DNA of 36,558 bases from an uncultured Flavobacteriaceae bacterium. GTDB lineage: Bacteria; Bacteroidota; Bacteroidia; Flavobacteriales; Flavobacteriaceae. The notes beneath the pieces are model-generated. The model was given only the letters and a program-made list of their open reading frames with translations. It made no database searches and was not told the DNA's origin. The number at the start of each line of letters is the position of its first letter. Positions within the stretch are counted from its first letter, which is position 1. The translations under genes were made by a program, and so were the position numbers. This document shows, piece by piece, positions 1-7,857 of this stretch. The stretch spans positions 1 through 36,558 of the forward strand of contig CANLUH010000032.1 of the NCBI GenBank assembly GCA_947494205.1. The letters run 5' to 3'.

Positions 1-1
1 A

Positions 2-1015
2 GATAATTTAACAGTAAATGCAGCAACAAGCTTTAATAATGGGAACATATCTATTAATAATACTGTCCCTCAAGTAAGCTTTAATAATGCACAAACATTT
101 TTTTCTCAAATTGTTGATTTTAGTGCTTTAGTGAACTTTAACAATTTTGAAACTAATTTTAATACAGGTACTCTAAATATTTTAAATAGTCCACAGGCTG
201 CAGGTTCTGTTTTAACAGATGTTAATGGAGATGGTAATGCGACATGGCAAGCTGCACCAGTTGCAACTATTGCCGATGGGTCTATAACAGAAGCAAAATT
301 AGCTTTTGATATAGGAACACAAGCTGAATTAATAGTTATAGAATCAGATGTAAATCAAGCCATATCTACAGCTCAAGATGCAGCTGATGAGGCAAGTAGT
401 GCATATAGCATTGCTCAGAGTGCATCTAATGATGCTCAAAGTGCAAATAATGATGCATATGATGCGCTTAGCGCAGCTAACAATGCGTCTAGCCAAGCCA
501 ATAGTGCATATTCTACTGCTCAGGACGCAGCTAATCAAGCTAGTTCGGCATCTGGTCAAGCCAATAGTGCATATAATCTTGCTCAGAGTGCAGCTAGTCA
601 AGCTAGTTTAGCACTTAATCAAGCAAGTAGTGCATCTAGTACAGCTCAAGGTGCAGCCAATCAAGCAAGTAGTGCATATGGTACTGCTCAAAGTGCATAT
701 GGCACTGCTCAGAACGCAGCTAATCAGGCAAGTAGTGCATTAAGTATTGCTCAGAGTGCATCTAATGAAGCAAGTAGCGCAAGTAGTATTGCTCAAAGTG
801 CTCTTACATTAGCTAATCAGAATGCATCGGATATAGCAGGTTTTCATAATGGATCGTTATTGAGTAATTCTCAAACAACAAATTTGAACGCAGTATTAAA
901 ATTATCACCTCAAAGTGTAGCTCCTATAAATGCAGAAAATGGTTCTATTTATTTTGATGGCACTAATTTAAAATTAAAAGTTGCTGGAGTATGGAAAGTA
1001 GTTCAACTTAATTAG
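2..1015 (+). CDS. Fibre-like protein with alanine-zipper stalk (5' partial)
   Basis: The frame is open from base 2, so the gene begins outside the window; a GTG at 131 is only an internal codon. It ends with TAG at 1013-1015. The visible part has an Asn/Thr/Phe-rich section, then a segment with LTDVNGDGNATW, then a long helical stalk (bases about 329-814) in which Ala occupies almost every a and d heptad position, and a C-terminal cap ending GSIYFDGTNLKLKVAGVWKV. The stalk plus a small C-terminal beta cap resembles trimeric phage tail fibres and adhesins, and similar C-termini occur in flavobacterial tail-fibre-like proteins. This is inference from architecture only; no enzymatic motif is seen. 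The function could equally be a secreted surface fibre. A terminator follows at about 1101-1130. Confidence 0.7.
   Translation, partial: DNLTVNAATSFNNGNISINNTVPQVSFNNAQTFFSQIVDFSALVNFNNFETNFNTGTLNILNSPQAAGSVLTDVNGDGNATWQAAPVATIADGSITEAKLAFDIGTQAELIVIESDVNQAISTAQDAADEASSAYSIAQSASNDAQSANNDAYDALSAANNASSQANSAYSTAQDAANQASSASGQANSAYNLAQSAASQASLALNQASSASSTAQGAANQASSAYGTAQSAYGTAQNAANQASSALSIAQSASNEASSASSIAQSALTLANQNASDIAGFHNGSLLSNSQTTNLNAVLKLSPQSVAPINAENGSIYFDGTNLKLKVAGVWKVVQLN
329..814 (+). repeat. 21-bp-periodic Ala heptad repeat (coiled-coil stalk)
   Basis: Translated in the frame of the fibre gene, positions a and d of successive heptads are L/I, V/A and then almost exclusively Ala for about 23 heptads, with typical units such as QASSAYGTAQSA and QANSAYSTAQDA. 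The intervening positions are Ser, Gln, Asn, Thr and Tyr, so the helix would be small-cored and uncharged. The DNA repeats with a 21-base period (gcaagtagtgcat-like words recur) but the units are diverged at third positions. Register breaks down near the NQNASDIAG segment. Confidence 0.85.
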
Positions 1016-1100
1016 TGAAAATGTTTAAATGAATTCAATATAAATAACATTCTTATTCTAAAAATGCACTCTTAAAAAGTAAGGGTTTTGTATAAATATA

Positions 1101-1130
1101 AAAAGTCACGATATACTCGTGGCTTTTTTA
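1101..1130 (+). terminator. Rho-independent terminator after fibre gene
   Basis: Stem agtcacga (1104-1111) pairs with tcgtggct (1117-1124) with one G-U pair around a 5-base loop, followed by a run of T. It lies 86 bases after the fibre stop codon. Confidence 0.8.
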
Positions 1131-1329
1131 TTTACTAATTTTAAGAATTAAAATGAGTGCTTTTTTACAAGAATGGTTTATTCAAAATAATAAATGGATG
1201 AGTTTTATAAGTAACTATTACTTCATTTTAAATCTAAGGTTAATAAAAATATTAGCTAAAATTTTAAACTGAATCACATAGAGATACAGTATCTTTTTAA
1301 TTATATTTACTACATAAATCGTTATATAA
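1131..1329. other. Intergenic region upstream of retron operon, no clear feature
   Basis: The whole gap between the fibre gene and the WGR gene is 314 bases; its first part is the terminator. The rest is very AT-rich. A 39-codon ATG frame at 1153-1272 has no recognisable features. Near-matches to the Bacteroidetes -7 element exist (for example tatctttt near 1290) but no -33 TTG at the right distance, so I do not call a promoter. The promoter of the retron operon is presumably here. Confidence 0.5.
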
Positions 1330-4300
1330 TTGAAAATACTACAGCAAAAAACATTATACTTTTCAGAAGGTAAATCAGATAAAGTCTATGAGGTTGATTT
1401 ATGCGAATCCGGACAAGACTTGTACATCGTTAATTTTAGATATGGTAGAAGAGGAGCTAGTTTAAGGGAAGGCACAAAAACTGTTTTTCCGGTTCCATAT
1501 GAGGAGGCTTTAAAAGTGTTTAATAGTCTTGTATTAAGTAAAGAGAAAAAAGGCTATACAGAAGATGCTACAGTAAAGCAACCCGAAATCAATCCGACGC
1601 CTAAAGAGGAAAAGGTAAATACAGCAAGAGAAGATACGATATTAAAATATTTAAAAGATGCTATTGCTGGTGTTTATGTTAGAGATTGGAAAGTCTCCAG
1701 AATAATATGGAGAGCATCGCATTTAAAAATATCTAAGGCAATTCCTTTAATAAAACATTTTATAGACTCTAAGGATGCTTTTGAGCAATATGCAGCAATT
1801 TATGCGTTAGCAGAGTTTAATGACCCTTCAGAAAAAGAAAAGATTTACAATATATTTAATGCTTTAGGCTTTAAAGATAAAGTAGGACGTATTGCAGCGG
1901 CTTACATTCTGAAATTTGGAAATGCAACAGAGCAAGCAAAAATTAGTAACGAGGCATCAAATCAGTTACCAGAAGAACTTCAAAACCTCACTAAGATAAG
2001 TCAAGAGTATTTTAATACACTAGCAGTTTATTTCTTAAAAGATAAAGGTATAGACGCTTCGGTGTTATATTACACCTATATCCTTTCATTAAATAATGAG
2101 GCATTTAGAAAACAACTCTATGCTTTTATAGAAAAGGCGCCCTTAAAAGTAAATACATTTAAATCGATACGCTATATATACAGAACGGCACATTTAATAG
2201 AAGATGTAACGTTCTCTGCATTGGTTTCCAAACGTATTGCGATAAGTAATCCAGGGTATTCTTCCAGTTATTTATATGTTGATAATGTTTGGTCTACTGT
2301 CGATAATGAAAAACAAAAAGCAAATCCGTCGATAGCTTTTTCAAAGAAAACAAAAAACTATTTTAATAAAACAACATACAAGCATGTTTACGAACTAAGC
2401 CAGCATAATACATCTAATTATATAATATTTGCCACGGCACTTTTAATAAGTCTTGATGATGCATTAGATAAACGTAAAGAAGACATTCAGTATTATTATA
2501 ACTATAATAATGATACGAGACGTTATGAAACCGAAAAACGATGTTTCCCAAAGTATCACGATTTTTTAGCGCTCATGTATATTGTTTATGGCCGTTCGGA
2601 AAGATTACAAAATCAGAATAATAAATGGTTTTATATAGAAGGCGATAATAAAAACGAGAGTAATTCTAGAGAAGAAGTTTTACAAGAATTATGGAATACG
2701 AAACCAGAACAAGTACTCTCTATATTAATTAATGCAAAAAGTGATATTGCTATTTCATTTGCGTTGAGAATAGTAAAAGAAAATACACACTTTTTAGAAA
2801 ATATAGATACGAATACGATAAGTCAATTAATAGCACATTATCACCCAAAAGTATTAGATGCTGTTATAGGTATTGTTGAAGAAAAATATGCATCAACTAA
2901 ACCAGAAGATACCATTGTATTAGCATTACTTAAATCGGGTAACGAAAAAGCCAATACATTAGGATTAAGATGGCTTACCGCTTATGAAGCAGATTATTTT
3001 TCTAATTCCGATTTTATAGCGGAGTTACTTTTAACAGGGAAAGCCGAAGTTATTCAGTTTATTAAAGCATTATATTCATACACTGTAAAGTACAATAAAC
3101 CATTACTAATAGATGACTTAGAACCGTTATTTATAATCCCTTCAGCTTATACTTTCGAGTATCTTGTTTTAGCGAATGACTTAATAGGTAATACTTACTT
3201 TGGTAAATTATTGAGTACCGTTTCCGAAGAAAAAATAAAACAATTGGCCAGTTCAAATACTTCAAATAAATTGTTTGCAGCGAACTTGGCAAAACACAAT
3301 GCGATACCAACGTATCGATTGTTTAAAGACTCTATAGATGCTTATATAAATTCTGAAGAAGCAGAATTAAGAAAGGTGGGTATTGAATTACTTTCTCATT
3401 TTCCTGAAAGTTTCTTATTAGAAAATCATCAGAAAATAAGTGGATTCTGTTTTTCTGAATATGATGAAGTACGAGAAGCTATTCAGCCAACAGTTGAAAA
3501 ACTCATGGCACTAGATAGCAACTTTAAAAATAATTTATTTAAAGCCTTATTAGGAGCCATAGAAGAAGCAGAAGCTTATGAAGGCTTACATAAAAACTGC
3601 TATGAACTTTTAACCAATAATTATAACCAGCATTTAAAAGATAGTACACAAGAGCATATTTTTGGTTTAGTATTATCTAAATACGAGTACGCTCAAAAAC
3701 TGGGATTACCTTTATTTGAAGACAAAATAAACCTAGAAAAATTATCCGTAAAAACGAATGTGCAATTGGCGCAAAGTGATGTACTTGCGATTAGAGAATA
3801 TTTGAAATCGTATTTTGAAAACAACATAGATACAATTAATAACACATTAGAAGACGCGTTATTAATTTTTAATTCTAGTTGGGAAGATATCATTACTTGG
3901 GGATGCACGTATTTTGAAAAGCATATAAAACCAGAACGTTGGACAGTAGACGTATTATTGTATGCTTGCGACCACACTAAAACCGAAGTACAGCATTTTG
4001 GGCGTAAAATGATAACGCAACATTTTAGTGAGGATAAAGGATTACCGTTGTTACTAAAACTACAAGAGCACCCAACGAAAACAATGCAGTTTTTTGTTAC
4101 TAATTATTTAGATAATTACGCGAAAGGAAATACAGCCGTTATTTTACAGTTAGAAACCTTTTTTAAAACAAGTTTGTTTAATATAAATACTAATAGAGTT
4201 ACAAAAACAAGGATTTATACGTTTTTGGAAGCAGAAGCAATAAAAGATAAAGCCGTAGCAGAAATGACAGTACGATTGGTTAATAGTATTTTAGGAACGA

Positions 4301-4398
4301 ACACACTATTAGATAATAGTAATAATATAGATTTACTATTAACTATAGCAGAAACCTTTCCAGAAATTGAAGTTCCACTATTAATAAAACAGAATTAA
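1330..4398 (+). CDS. WGR-domain, ARM/HEAT-like repeat protein of type XIII-like retron
   Basis: This is a 1022-residue protein. Residues 1-80 form a WGR domain (KVYEVDL ... FRYGRRGA ... EGTKT ... PYEEALKVFNSLV ... KKGY), a fold known from PARPs and MolR-type proteins where it contacts nucleic acid. The remaining 900 residues are almost all predicted alpha-helical, with repeated helical pairs of ARM/HEAT character and no visible catalytic motif. The start is TTG: an in-frame TAA sits directly in front (1327-1329), no ATG occurs in frame before the WGR domain, and the WGR domain begins at once, so TTG is the best start. The gene is 3 bases ahead of the SWIM gene, and the order ARM protein, WHSWIM protein, ncRNA, RT matches type XIII in retron classifications as I recall them. 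A role as sensor or effector in anti-phage defence is inferred. Confidence 0.8.
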   Translation: MKILQQKTLYFSEGKSDKVYEVDLCESGQDLYIVNFRYGRRGASLREGTKTVFPVPYEEALKVFNSLVLSKEKKGYTEDATVKQPEINPTPKEEKVNTAREDTILKYLKDAIAGVYVRDWKVSRIIWRASHLKISKAIPLIKHFIDSKDAFEQYAAIYALAEFNDPSEKEKIYNIFNALGFKDKVGRIAAAYILKFGNATEQAKISNEASNQLPEELQNLTKISQEYFNTLAVYFLKDKGIDASVLYYTYILSLNNEAFRKQLYAFIEKAPLKVNTFKSIRYIYRTAHLIEDVTFSALVSKRIAISNPGYSSSYLYVDNVWSTVDNEKQKANPSIAFSKKTKNYFNKTTYKHVYELSQHNTSNYIIFATALLISLDDALDKRKEDIQYYYNYNNDTRRYETEKRCFPKYHDFLALMYIVYGRSERLQNQNNKWFYIEGDNKNESNSREEVLQELWNTKPEQVLSILINAKSDIAISFALRIVKENTHFLENIDTNTISQLIAHYHPKVLDAVIGIVEEKYASTKPEDTIVLALLKSGNEKANTLGLRWLTAYEADYFSNSDFIAELLLTGKAEVIQFIKALYSYTVKYNKPLLIDDLEPLFIIPSAYTFEYLVLANDLIGNTYFGKLLSTVSEEKIKQLASSNTSNKLFAANLAKHNAIPTYRLFKDSIDAYINSEEAELRKVGIELLSHFPESFLLENHQKISGFCFSEYDEVREAIQPTVEKLMALDSNFKNNLFKALLGAIEEAEAYEGLHKNCYELLTNNYNQHLKDSTQEHIFGLVLSKYEYAQKLGLPLFEDKINLEKLSVKTNVQLAQSDVLAIREYLKSYFENNIDTINNTLEDALLIFNSSWEDIITWGCTYFEKHIKPERWTVDVLLYACDHTKTEVQHFGRKMITQHFSEDKGLPLLLKLQEHPTKTMQFFVTNYLDNYAKGNTAVILQLETFFKTSLFNINTNRVTKTRIYTFLEAEAIKDKAVAEMTVRLVNSILGTNTLLDNSNNIDLLLTIAETFPEIEVPLLIKQN

Positions 4399-4401
4399 TA
4401 T

Positions 4402-6030
4402 ATGCAGTTTAATTATAAGTATGGTGGTACAAGTGCCGTAAGTAACAGCGTGTCTGCAACCGATGTTAGTTTTGCTCCAGACGTTTTACGGGAACCTACG
4501 TTTTTTGTAGGCACATTAGATAAAAAAATACCATTTCGAGAAGCTATTTCTGCATTGCATCATGTGGTGGTTGCAGATTTTAATTTTCAGCCCAAAGATA
4601 ATTCAGAATACTTAGCATGGCTTAAAAGCCAGGAAGAACTATGGCTTAGTGAAGCCAGTTCGGATGCATCGAAATTACAAGCCGAAATACATAATGTACG
4701 TTCTAAACTAGAAGGCCTTCGTAAAGACAGAGATGTTATTATGAAGCCCTATTATAAAGCACAAAAAAAATATTTTAAATATTTATATACAAGAGATTAT
4801 GCTGCTTGGTTTGTTTTAGATCCCGTAATTACAGTACATCCCGACCAAGTGTTTTTTGAATGTTTTAGTAAAGACGAATCTGTCTACGGAAAACTTTCGT
4901 GCGGTTACGATGTGTTTAATAATATAAGCGACTTTAAATGTGGGACAACTAATATAGATTATTCGAAAGCGCTGTATGAAGAGTTTCAGAAAATAAGAAC
5001 CTATAAGGAAACCGATTTTAAAATTGATCCTAAAGGATTCGACGTTAAAACAACAGGAGAAGATAGTTACAGGGAGGTTAAAATAGATTTGCCAGACAGT
5101 TGGGTACGTGGGTTTTTACAGGTGAGTACAGCAATGACTTCAAATAAAGTGTCTTTTGAATTACAAGCAATAGACATTGCCAATTTTATAAGCGTATTAA
5201 AACGAAATAAAGAACGTAAAAGTCCACGTTCTATAAAATATAAATTAACACCAGGAGAACCTATTGTTGCTGTTTTCGAACCTTGGAATATAGAGGTGGT
5301 TTGTAAGCAGTCTATATATAAAGGAGACACCGCGCAAGAAATAAGAGTTTGGGGACGTAGACGTATTTTATTATTAGAGCGTTTATTGCCAATAACTAAT
5401 ACATTTACAGTTCACCTTTTAGGAACAGGAATGCCATCTTTCTATACAGCGCATTTAACAGACAACATGTATTTTACATTAGGCTTATCTGGTTGGACGG
5501 CAAACGATTGGACACAATCAAGTCAGTTAGATTTATTAGCGCCAAGAGGACAAGTACCAGCAACGACCATGCAAAGTGTGTATTTAGAATTGCGAAAACA
5601 TTGGTTTGCAAACGAGGCAGATATTGCTAAAACAATGGGTTTAGAGCAATCTGTTGTAAATAAATCATTAGAAACCTTTACCCAAGCAGGTAAAGTAATT
5701 TACGATTTAAAGAATAAAGTCTATCGTGTACGTGAATTAAAACGCGAAGGCATAGACATAGAATCGTTACGTTTTTCTAGCGAAACTGATAAAGAAGCAT
5801 ACCGATTAATGCAGCAAAATGCTGTAACCGATTTAAAAATAAAAGAACAAAAAGATACAATAGCTTTAACAAGTACAGTAAGTAACACGTATAAAACAGC
5901 AGTGACAATAGATAAAGACTTAAAAATCACTGATGCTAGTTGTACTTGCAGTTATTATTATATGAATAAAATGACAAAAGGACCTTGCGAACATATATTG
6001 GCAACAAGAATCACTTTTGATAAAAAATAA
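4402..6030 (+). CDS. Winged-helix SWIM zinc-finger protein (WHSWIM) of retron
   Basis: The 542-residue protein has a poorly characterised N-terminal two thirds with a helical segment at about 70-125, a predicted winged helix at about 388-445 (ELRKHWFANEADIAKTMGLE ... YRVREL), and a C-terminal SWIM zinc finger with C514, C516, C529 and H531 in the CxC-n-CxH pattern. SWIM fingers bind DNA or proteins in many bacterial accessory proteins. The ATG start follows the WGR gene stop by 3 bases, so the two are probably translationally coupled. Eighteen bases after its stop the a1 segment of the retron RNA begins. The pairing of an ARM-type and a WHSWIM-type protein with an RT is the signature of type XIII retrons. 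No nuclease or other catalytic motif is visible, so how it acts is unknown. Confidence 0.8.
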   Translation: MQFNYKYGGTSAVSNSVSATDVSFAPDVLREPTFFVGTLDKKIPFREAISALHHVVVADFNFQPKDNSEYLAWLKSQEELWLSEASSDASKLQAEIHNVRSKLEGLRKDRDVIMKPYYKAQKKYFKYLYTRDYAAWFVLDPVITVHPDQVFFECFSKDESVYGKLSCGYDVFNNISDFKCGTTNIDYSKALYEEFQKIRTYKETDFKIDPKGFDVKTTGEDSYREVKIDLPDSWVRGFLQVSTAMTSNKVSFELQAIDIANFISVLKRNKERKSPRSIKYKLTPGEPIVAVFEPWNIEVVCKQSIYKGDTAQEIRVWGRRRILLLERLLPITNTFTVHLLGTGMPSFYTAHLTDNMYFTLGLSGWTANDWTQSSQLDLLAPRGQVPATTMQSVYLELRKHWFANEADIAKTMGLEQSVVNKSLETFTQAGKVIYDLKNKVYRVRELKREGIDIESLRFSSETDKEAYRLMQQNAVTDLKIKEQKDTIALTSTVSNTYKTAVTIDKDLKITDASCTCSYYYMNKMTKGPCEHILATRITFDKK

Positions 6031-6033
6031 TAT

Positions 6034-6041
6034 TATATTTA
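6034..6041 (+). promoter_or_regulatory. Possible -7 element for the retron ncRNA
   Basis: TATATTTA differs by one base from the Bacteroidetes -7 consensus TAnnTTTG. A start 5-7 bases downstream would fall at the first bases of a1. The nearest upstream TTG (6017-6019) is only 14 bases away, shorter than usual, so this is tentative. Confidence 0.35.
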
Positions 6042-6048
6042 AACCCAT

Positions 6049-6279
6049 GGTAGTGATAAGATAAAAACCTTGCATTTTGATTGGTGGATCGCCAATCTTG
6101 CTAACAGATACCGAACGCGTCACTGACTCGAACTTAACTTGTGAAATAGGTACTAGCATACCATTTCCGGTTAGACTTCTGCGAAGTGAAATAGTATGCT
6201 AGTACCTATTTCACTGGAGTTGTTCAATTCAGTCTTGAGAATCGTACGAAGGGAATACAAAATACATCTTATCGCTACC
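6049..6279 (+). ncRNA. Retron msr-msd non-coding RNA
   Basis: The gap between the SWIM gene and the RT gene holds the hallmarks of a retron RNA. The ends pair: ggtagtgataagat (6049-6062, a1) with atcttatcgctacc (6266-6279, a2), 14 base pairs including one G-U. Inside, a short msr-type hairpin gattgg...ccaatc spans 6079-6097. A long msd-type hairpin follows: arms 6141-6161 and 6194-6214 are perfectly complementary over 21 bases (ggtactagcata against tatgctagtacc in the core), topped after one mismatch by a further 5 pairs (6163-6167 with 6188-6192) and an inner hairpin acttc-tgc-gaagt at 6175-6187. Pairs aact/agtt (6136-6139, 6218-6221) extend the base. No T-run follows the long hairpin, so it is not a simple terminator. 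The G at 6072 (ccttgc) is one candidate for the branching guanosine; this is not proven. A T6 run follows a2 (6280-6285), and the RT start codon is 11 bases after a2. Confidence 0.85.
6141..6214 (+). repeat. msd long inverted repeat (21-bp perfect arms)
   Basis: Arms 6141-6161 and 6194-6214 are exact reverse complements, separated by 32 bases that themselves fold. This is the part expected to be reverse transcribed into the hairpin of the multicopy single-stranded DNA. Confidence 0.95.
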
Positions 6280-6290
6280 TTTTTTATTAT

Positions 6291-7793
6291 ATGAGAAATT
6301 CTACAGAAAGAAGACAAGAAATTTATGATAAAATAAAAGAATCTTCTAAACAGGAATACATACTTTCTGAAATGAAACGTTTGGGCTTCTGGAAAGAAGG
6401 TGTCATAGATTTTGAAAGTGTTAATACCTTTTTTAAGGAAGAAGCTGAACTGTCTAAAAAACTTCAAGAACTTCTTAAAGAAAAACGAATTATTGAAAAT
6501 CCTGAAGCTTACATAGAAAAAAAGCATCAGGAGCGTAAATTAGCATCAAAGCAGTCTCAAAAAGAAACCAAAGCTAGACGAGAACAAGAACGTTTAGAAA
6601 AAGCCGAACGTTGGAAAGCATCGAAAGATAAAGACATTATTTATGTTGGTTCTGGGTATTCTAATAGTCTTAATAAACAAACCTCAAACGATTCAAAGTT
6701 AAAAGCTCAAAGCCTACCTGTATTACATAATGCAGAAGATTTAGCCAAAGCAATGCATATTCCTGTAGGTGAACTTCGATTTTTGTCATTTACGCGAAAG
6801 AACTCAAAAATTAGTCATTATAAGCGTTTTCAAATGGCTAAAAAATCTGGAGGCTATCGTTTAATTTCAGCGCCAATGCCTAAACTAAAAAAAGCACAGC
6901 ATTGGATTTTAGAACATATATTAAATAAGGTAACGGTACACGATAATGCACACGGTTGTGTTATTGGTAAGTCTATAAAAACAAATGCTATACCTCACAT
7001 TGGTAAGGCAGTCGTTATTAATCAAGATTTTCAAAACTTTTTTCCATCAGTAACTTATAATAGAATAAAAGGTGTCTTTTTATCTTTAGGTTATTCCCAT
7101 CAAATAGCAACTATACTATCGCTATTATGTTCAGAGCCTAAAATAGTAGATGTGTCTTTATTAGGAGAAGACTATTATGCACAGCGTGGTGAGCGTTTTT
7201 TACCGCAAGGATCGCCATGTAGTCCAGCTATAACTAATATTCTATGTAGAAAATTAGATTTTAGATTATCTGGTTTGGCTAAAAAGTATAATTTCGATTA
7301 TACTAGATATGTAGATGATATTACGTTTTCGGGTGATAAAAATAGCTTATCTAAAATTACACCATTGCTTAAATATTCGGGTAAAATAGTTAGAAGCGAA
7401 AATTTTAAACTGCATCCAGAAAAACTGCGTGTTATGAAACGTAATGCGAAACAAGAAGTTACAGGTGTTGTAGTTAACGAAAAAGCGAATATATCTAAAG
7501 CGTCTTTAAAACGATTTAGAGCCTTATTGTTTCAAATAGAAAAAGATGGTATAGAAGGGAAGTCATGGAATAATGGTGGCCCAGTTTTAGCACAAATAGA
7601 TGGTTATGCTAATTTTATTTATCAGATAGATGCAGAAAAAGGAGCGGTTTACAAACAACGTGTCGCTGCTATTTTAGAAAAATATAATTATATAGACAAT
7701 CATAGAAAACAATATGCACCTCATGCTAAACAAGGCGTTTCTGCTATGTTAAGTGGTTTTGCTAAAAAAATATCTTCGTTTTTTAAGAAGTAA
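6291..7793 (+). CDS. Retron reverse transcriptase
   Basis: The 500-residue RNA-directed DNA polymerase copies the msd portion of the adjacent RNA. Residues 1-130 are a charged, largely helical extension absent from minimal retron RTs. The RT core runs from about 165 to 460: HGCVIGKSIKTNAIPH includes the retron-type NAxxH motif (232-236), motif A is INQDFQNFFPS with D246, motif B is QGSPCSPA (306-313), motif C is YVDD (340-343) with both catalytic Asp present, and VTG at 390-392 is the second retron hallmark. A short C-terminal thumb/X region follows, with no maturase or integrase domain, which argues against group II introns; no template/variable repeat pair is evident, which argues against a diversity-generating retroelement. 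The ATG is 11 bases after the a2 segment of the ncRNA and in the same direction. Subtype assignment to XIII rests on the two upstream partners. Confidence 0.93.
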   Translation: MRNSTERRQEIYDKIKESSKQEYILSEMKRLGFWKEGVIDFESVNTFFKEEAELSKKLQELLKEKRIIENPEAYIEKKHQERKLASKQSQKETKARREQERLEKAERWKASKDKDIIYVGSGYSNSLNKQTSNDSKLKAQSLPVLHNAEDLAKAMHIPVGELRFLSFTRKNSKISHYKRFQMAKKSGGYRLISAPMPKLKKAQHWILEHILNKVTVHDNAHGCVIGKSIKTNAIPHIGKAVVINQDFQNFFPSVTYNRIKGVFLSLGYSHQIATILSLLCSEPKIVDVSLLGEDYYAQRGERFLPQGSPCSPAITNILCRKLDFRLSGLAKKYNFDYTRYVDDITFSGDKNSLSKITPLLKYSGKIVRSENFKLHPEKLRVMKRNAKQEVTGVVVNEKANISKASLKRFRALLFQIEKDGIEGKSWNNGGPVLAQIDGYANFIYQIDAEKGAVYKQRVAAILEKYNYIDNHRKQYAPHAKQGVSAMLSGFAKKISSFFKK

Positions 7794-7857
7794 ATAATAT
7801 AATCTATAAACGAGTTTAGGAATACTTGAAGTAATAGATTTAAATAAAAGATAAAAT

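Noticed and set aside
344-601. Antisense and alternate frames inside the fibre stalk
   Set aside because: They arise from the 21-base repeat and give Cys/Ile or Met-rich nonsense protein.
1153-1272. 39-codon ATG frame between the fibre gene and the retron
   Set aside because: Short, low-complexity and hydrophobic by base composition, no ribosome-binding context or recognisable feature; probably chance.
6141-6214. Long inverted repeat as a terminator of the SWIM gene
   Set aside because: No T-run follows either arm, the repeat sits between a1/a2 complementary ends ahead of an RT, and its interior folds further; the retron RNA explains it better.
6291-7793. RT as part of a diversity-generating retroelement or group II intron
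   Set aside because: No template/variable repeat pair was seen near a target gene, and there is no maturase or endonuclease domain or intron RNA; NAxxH and VTG motifs fit retrons.
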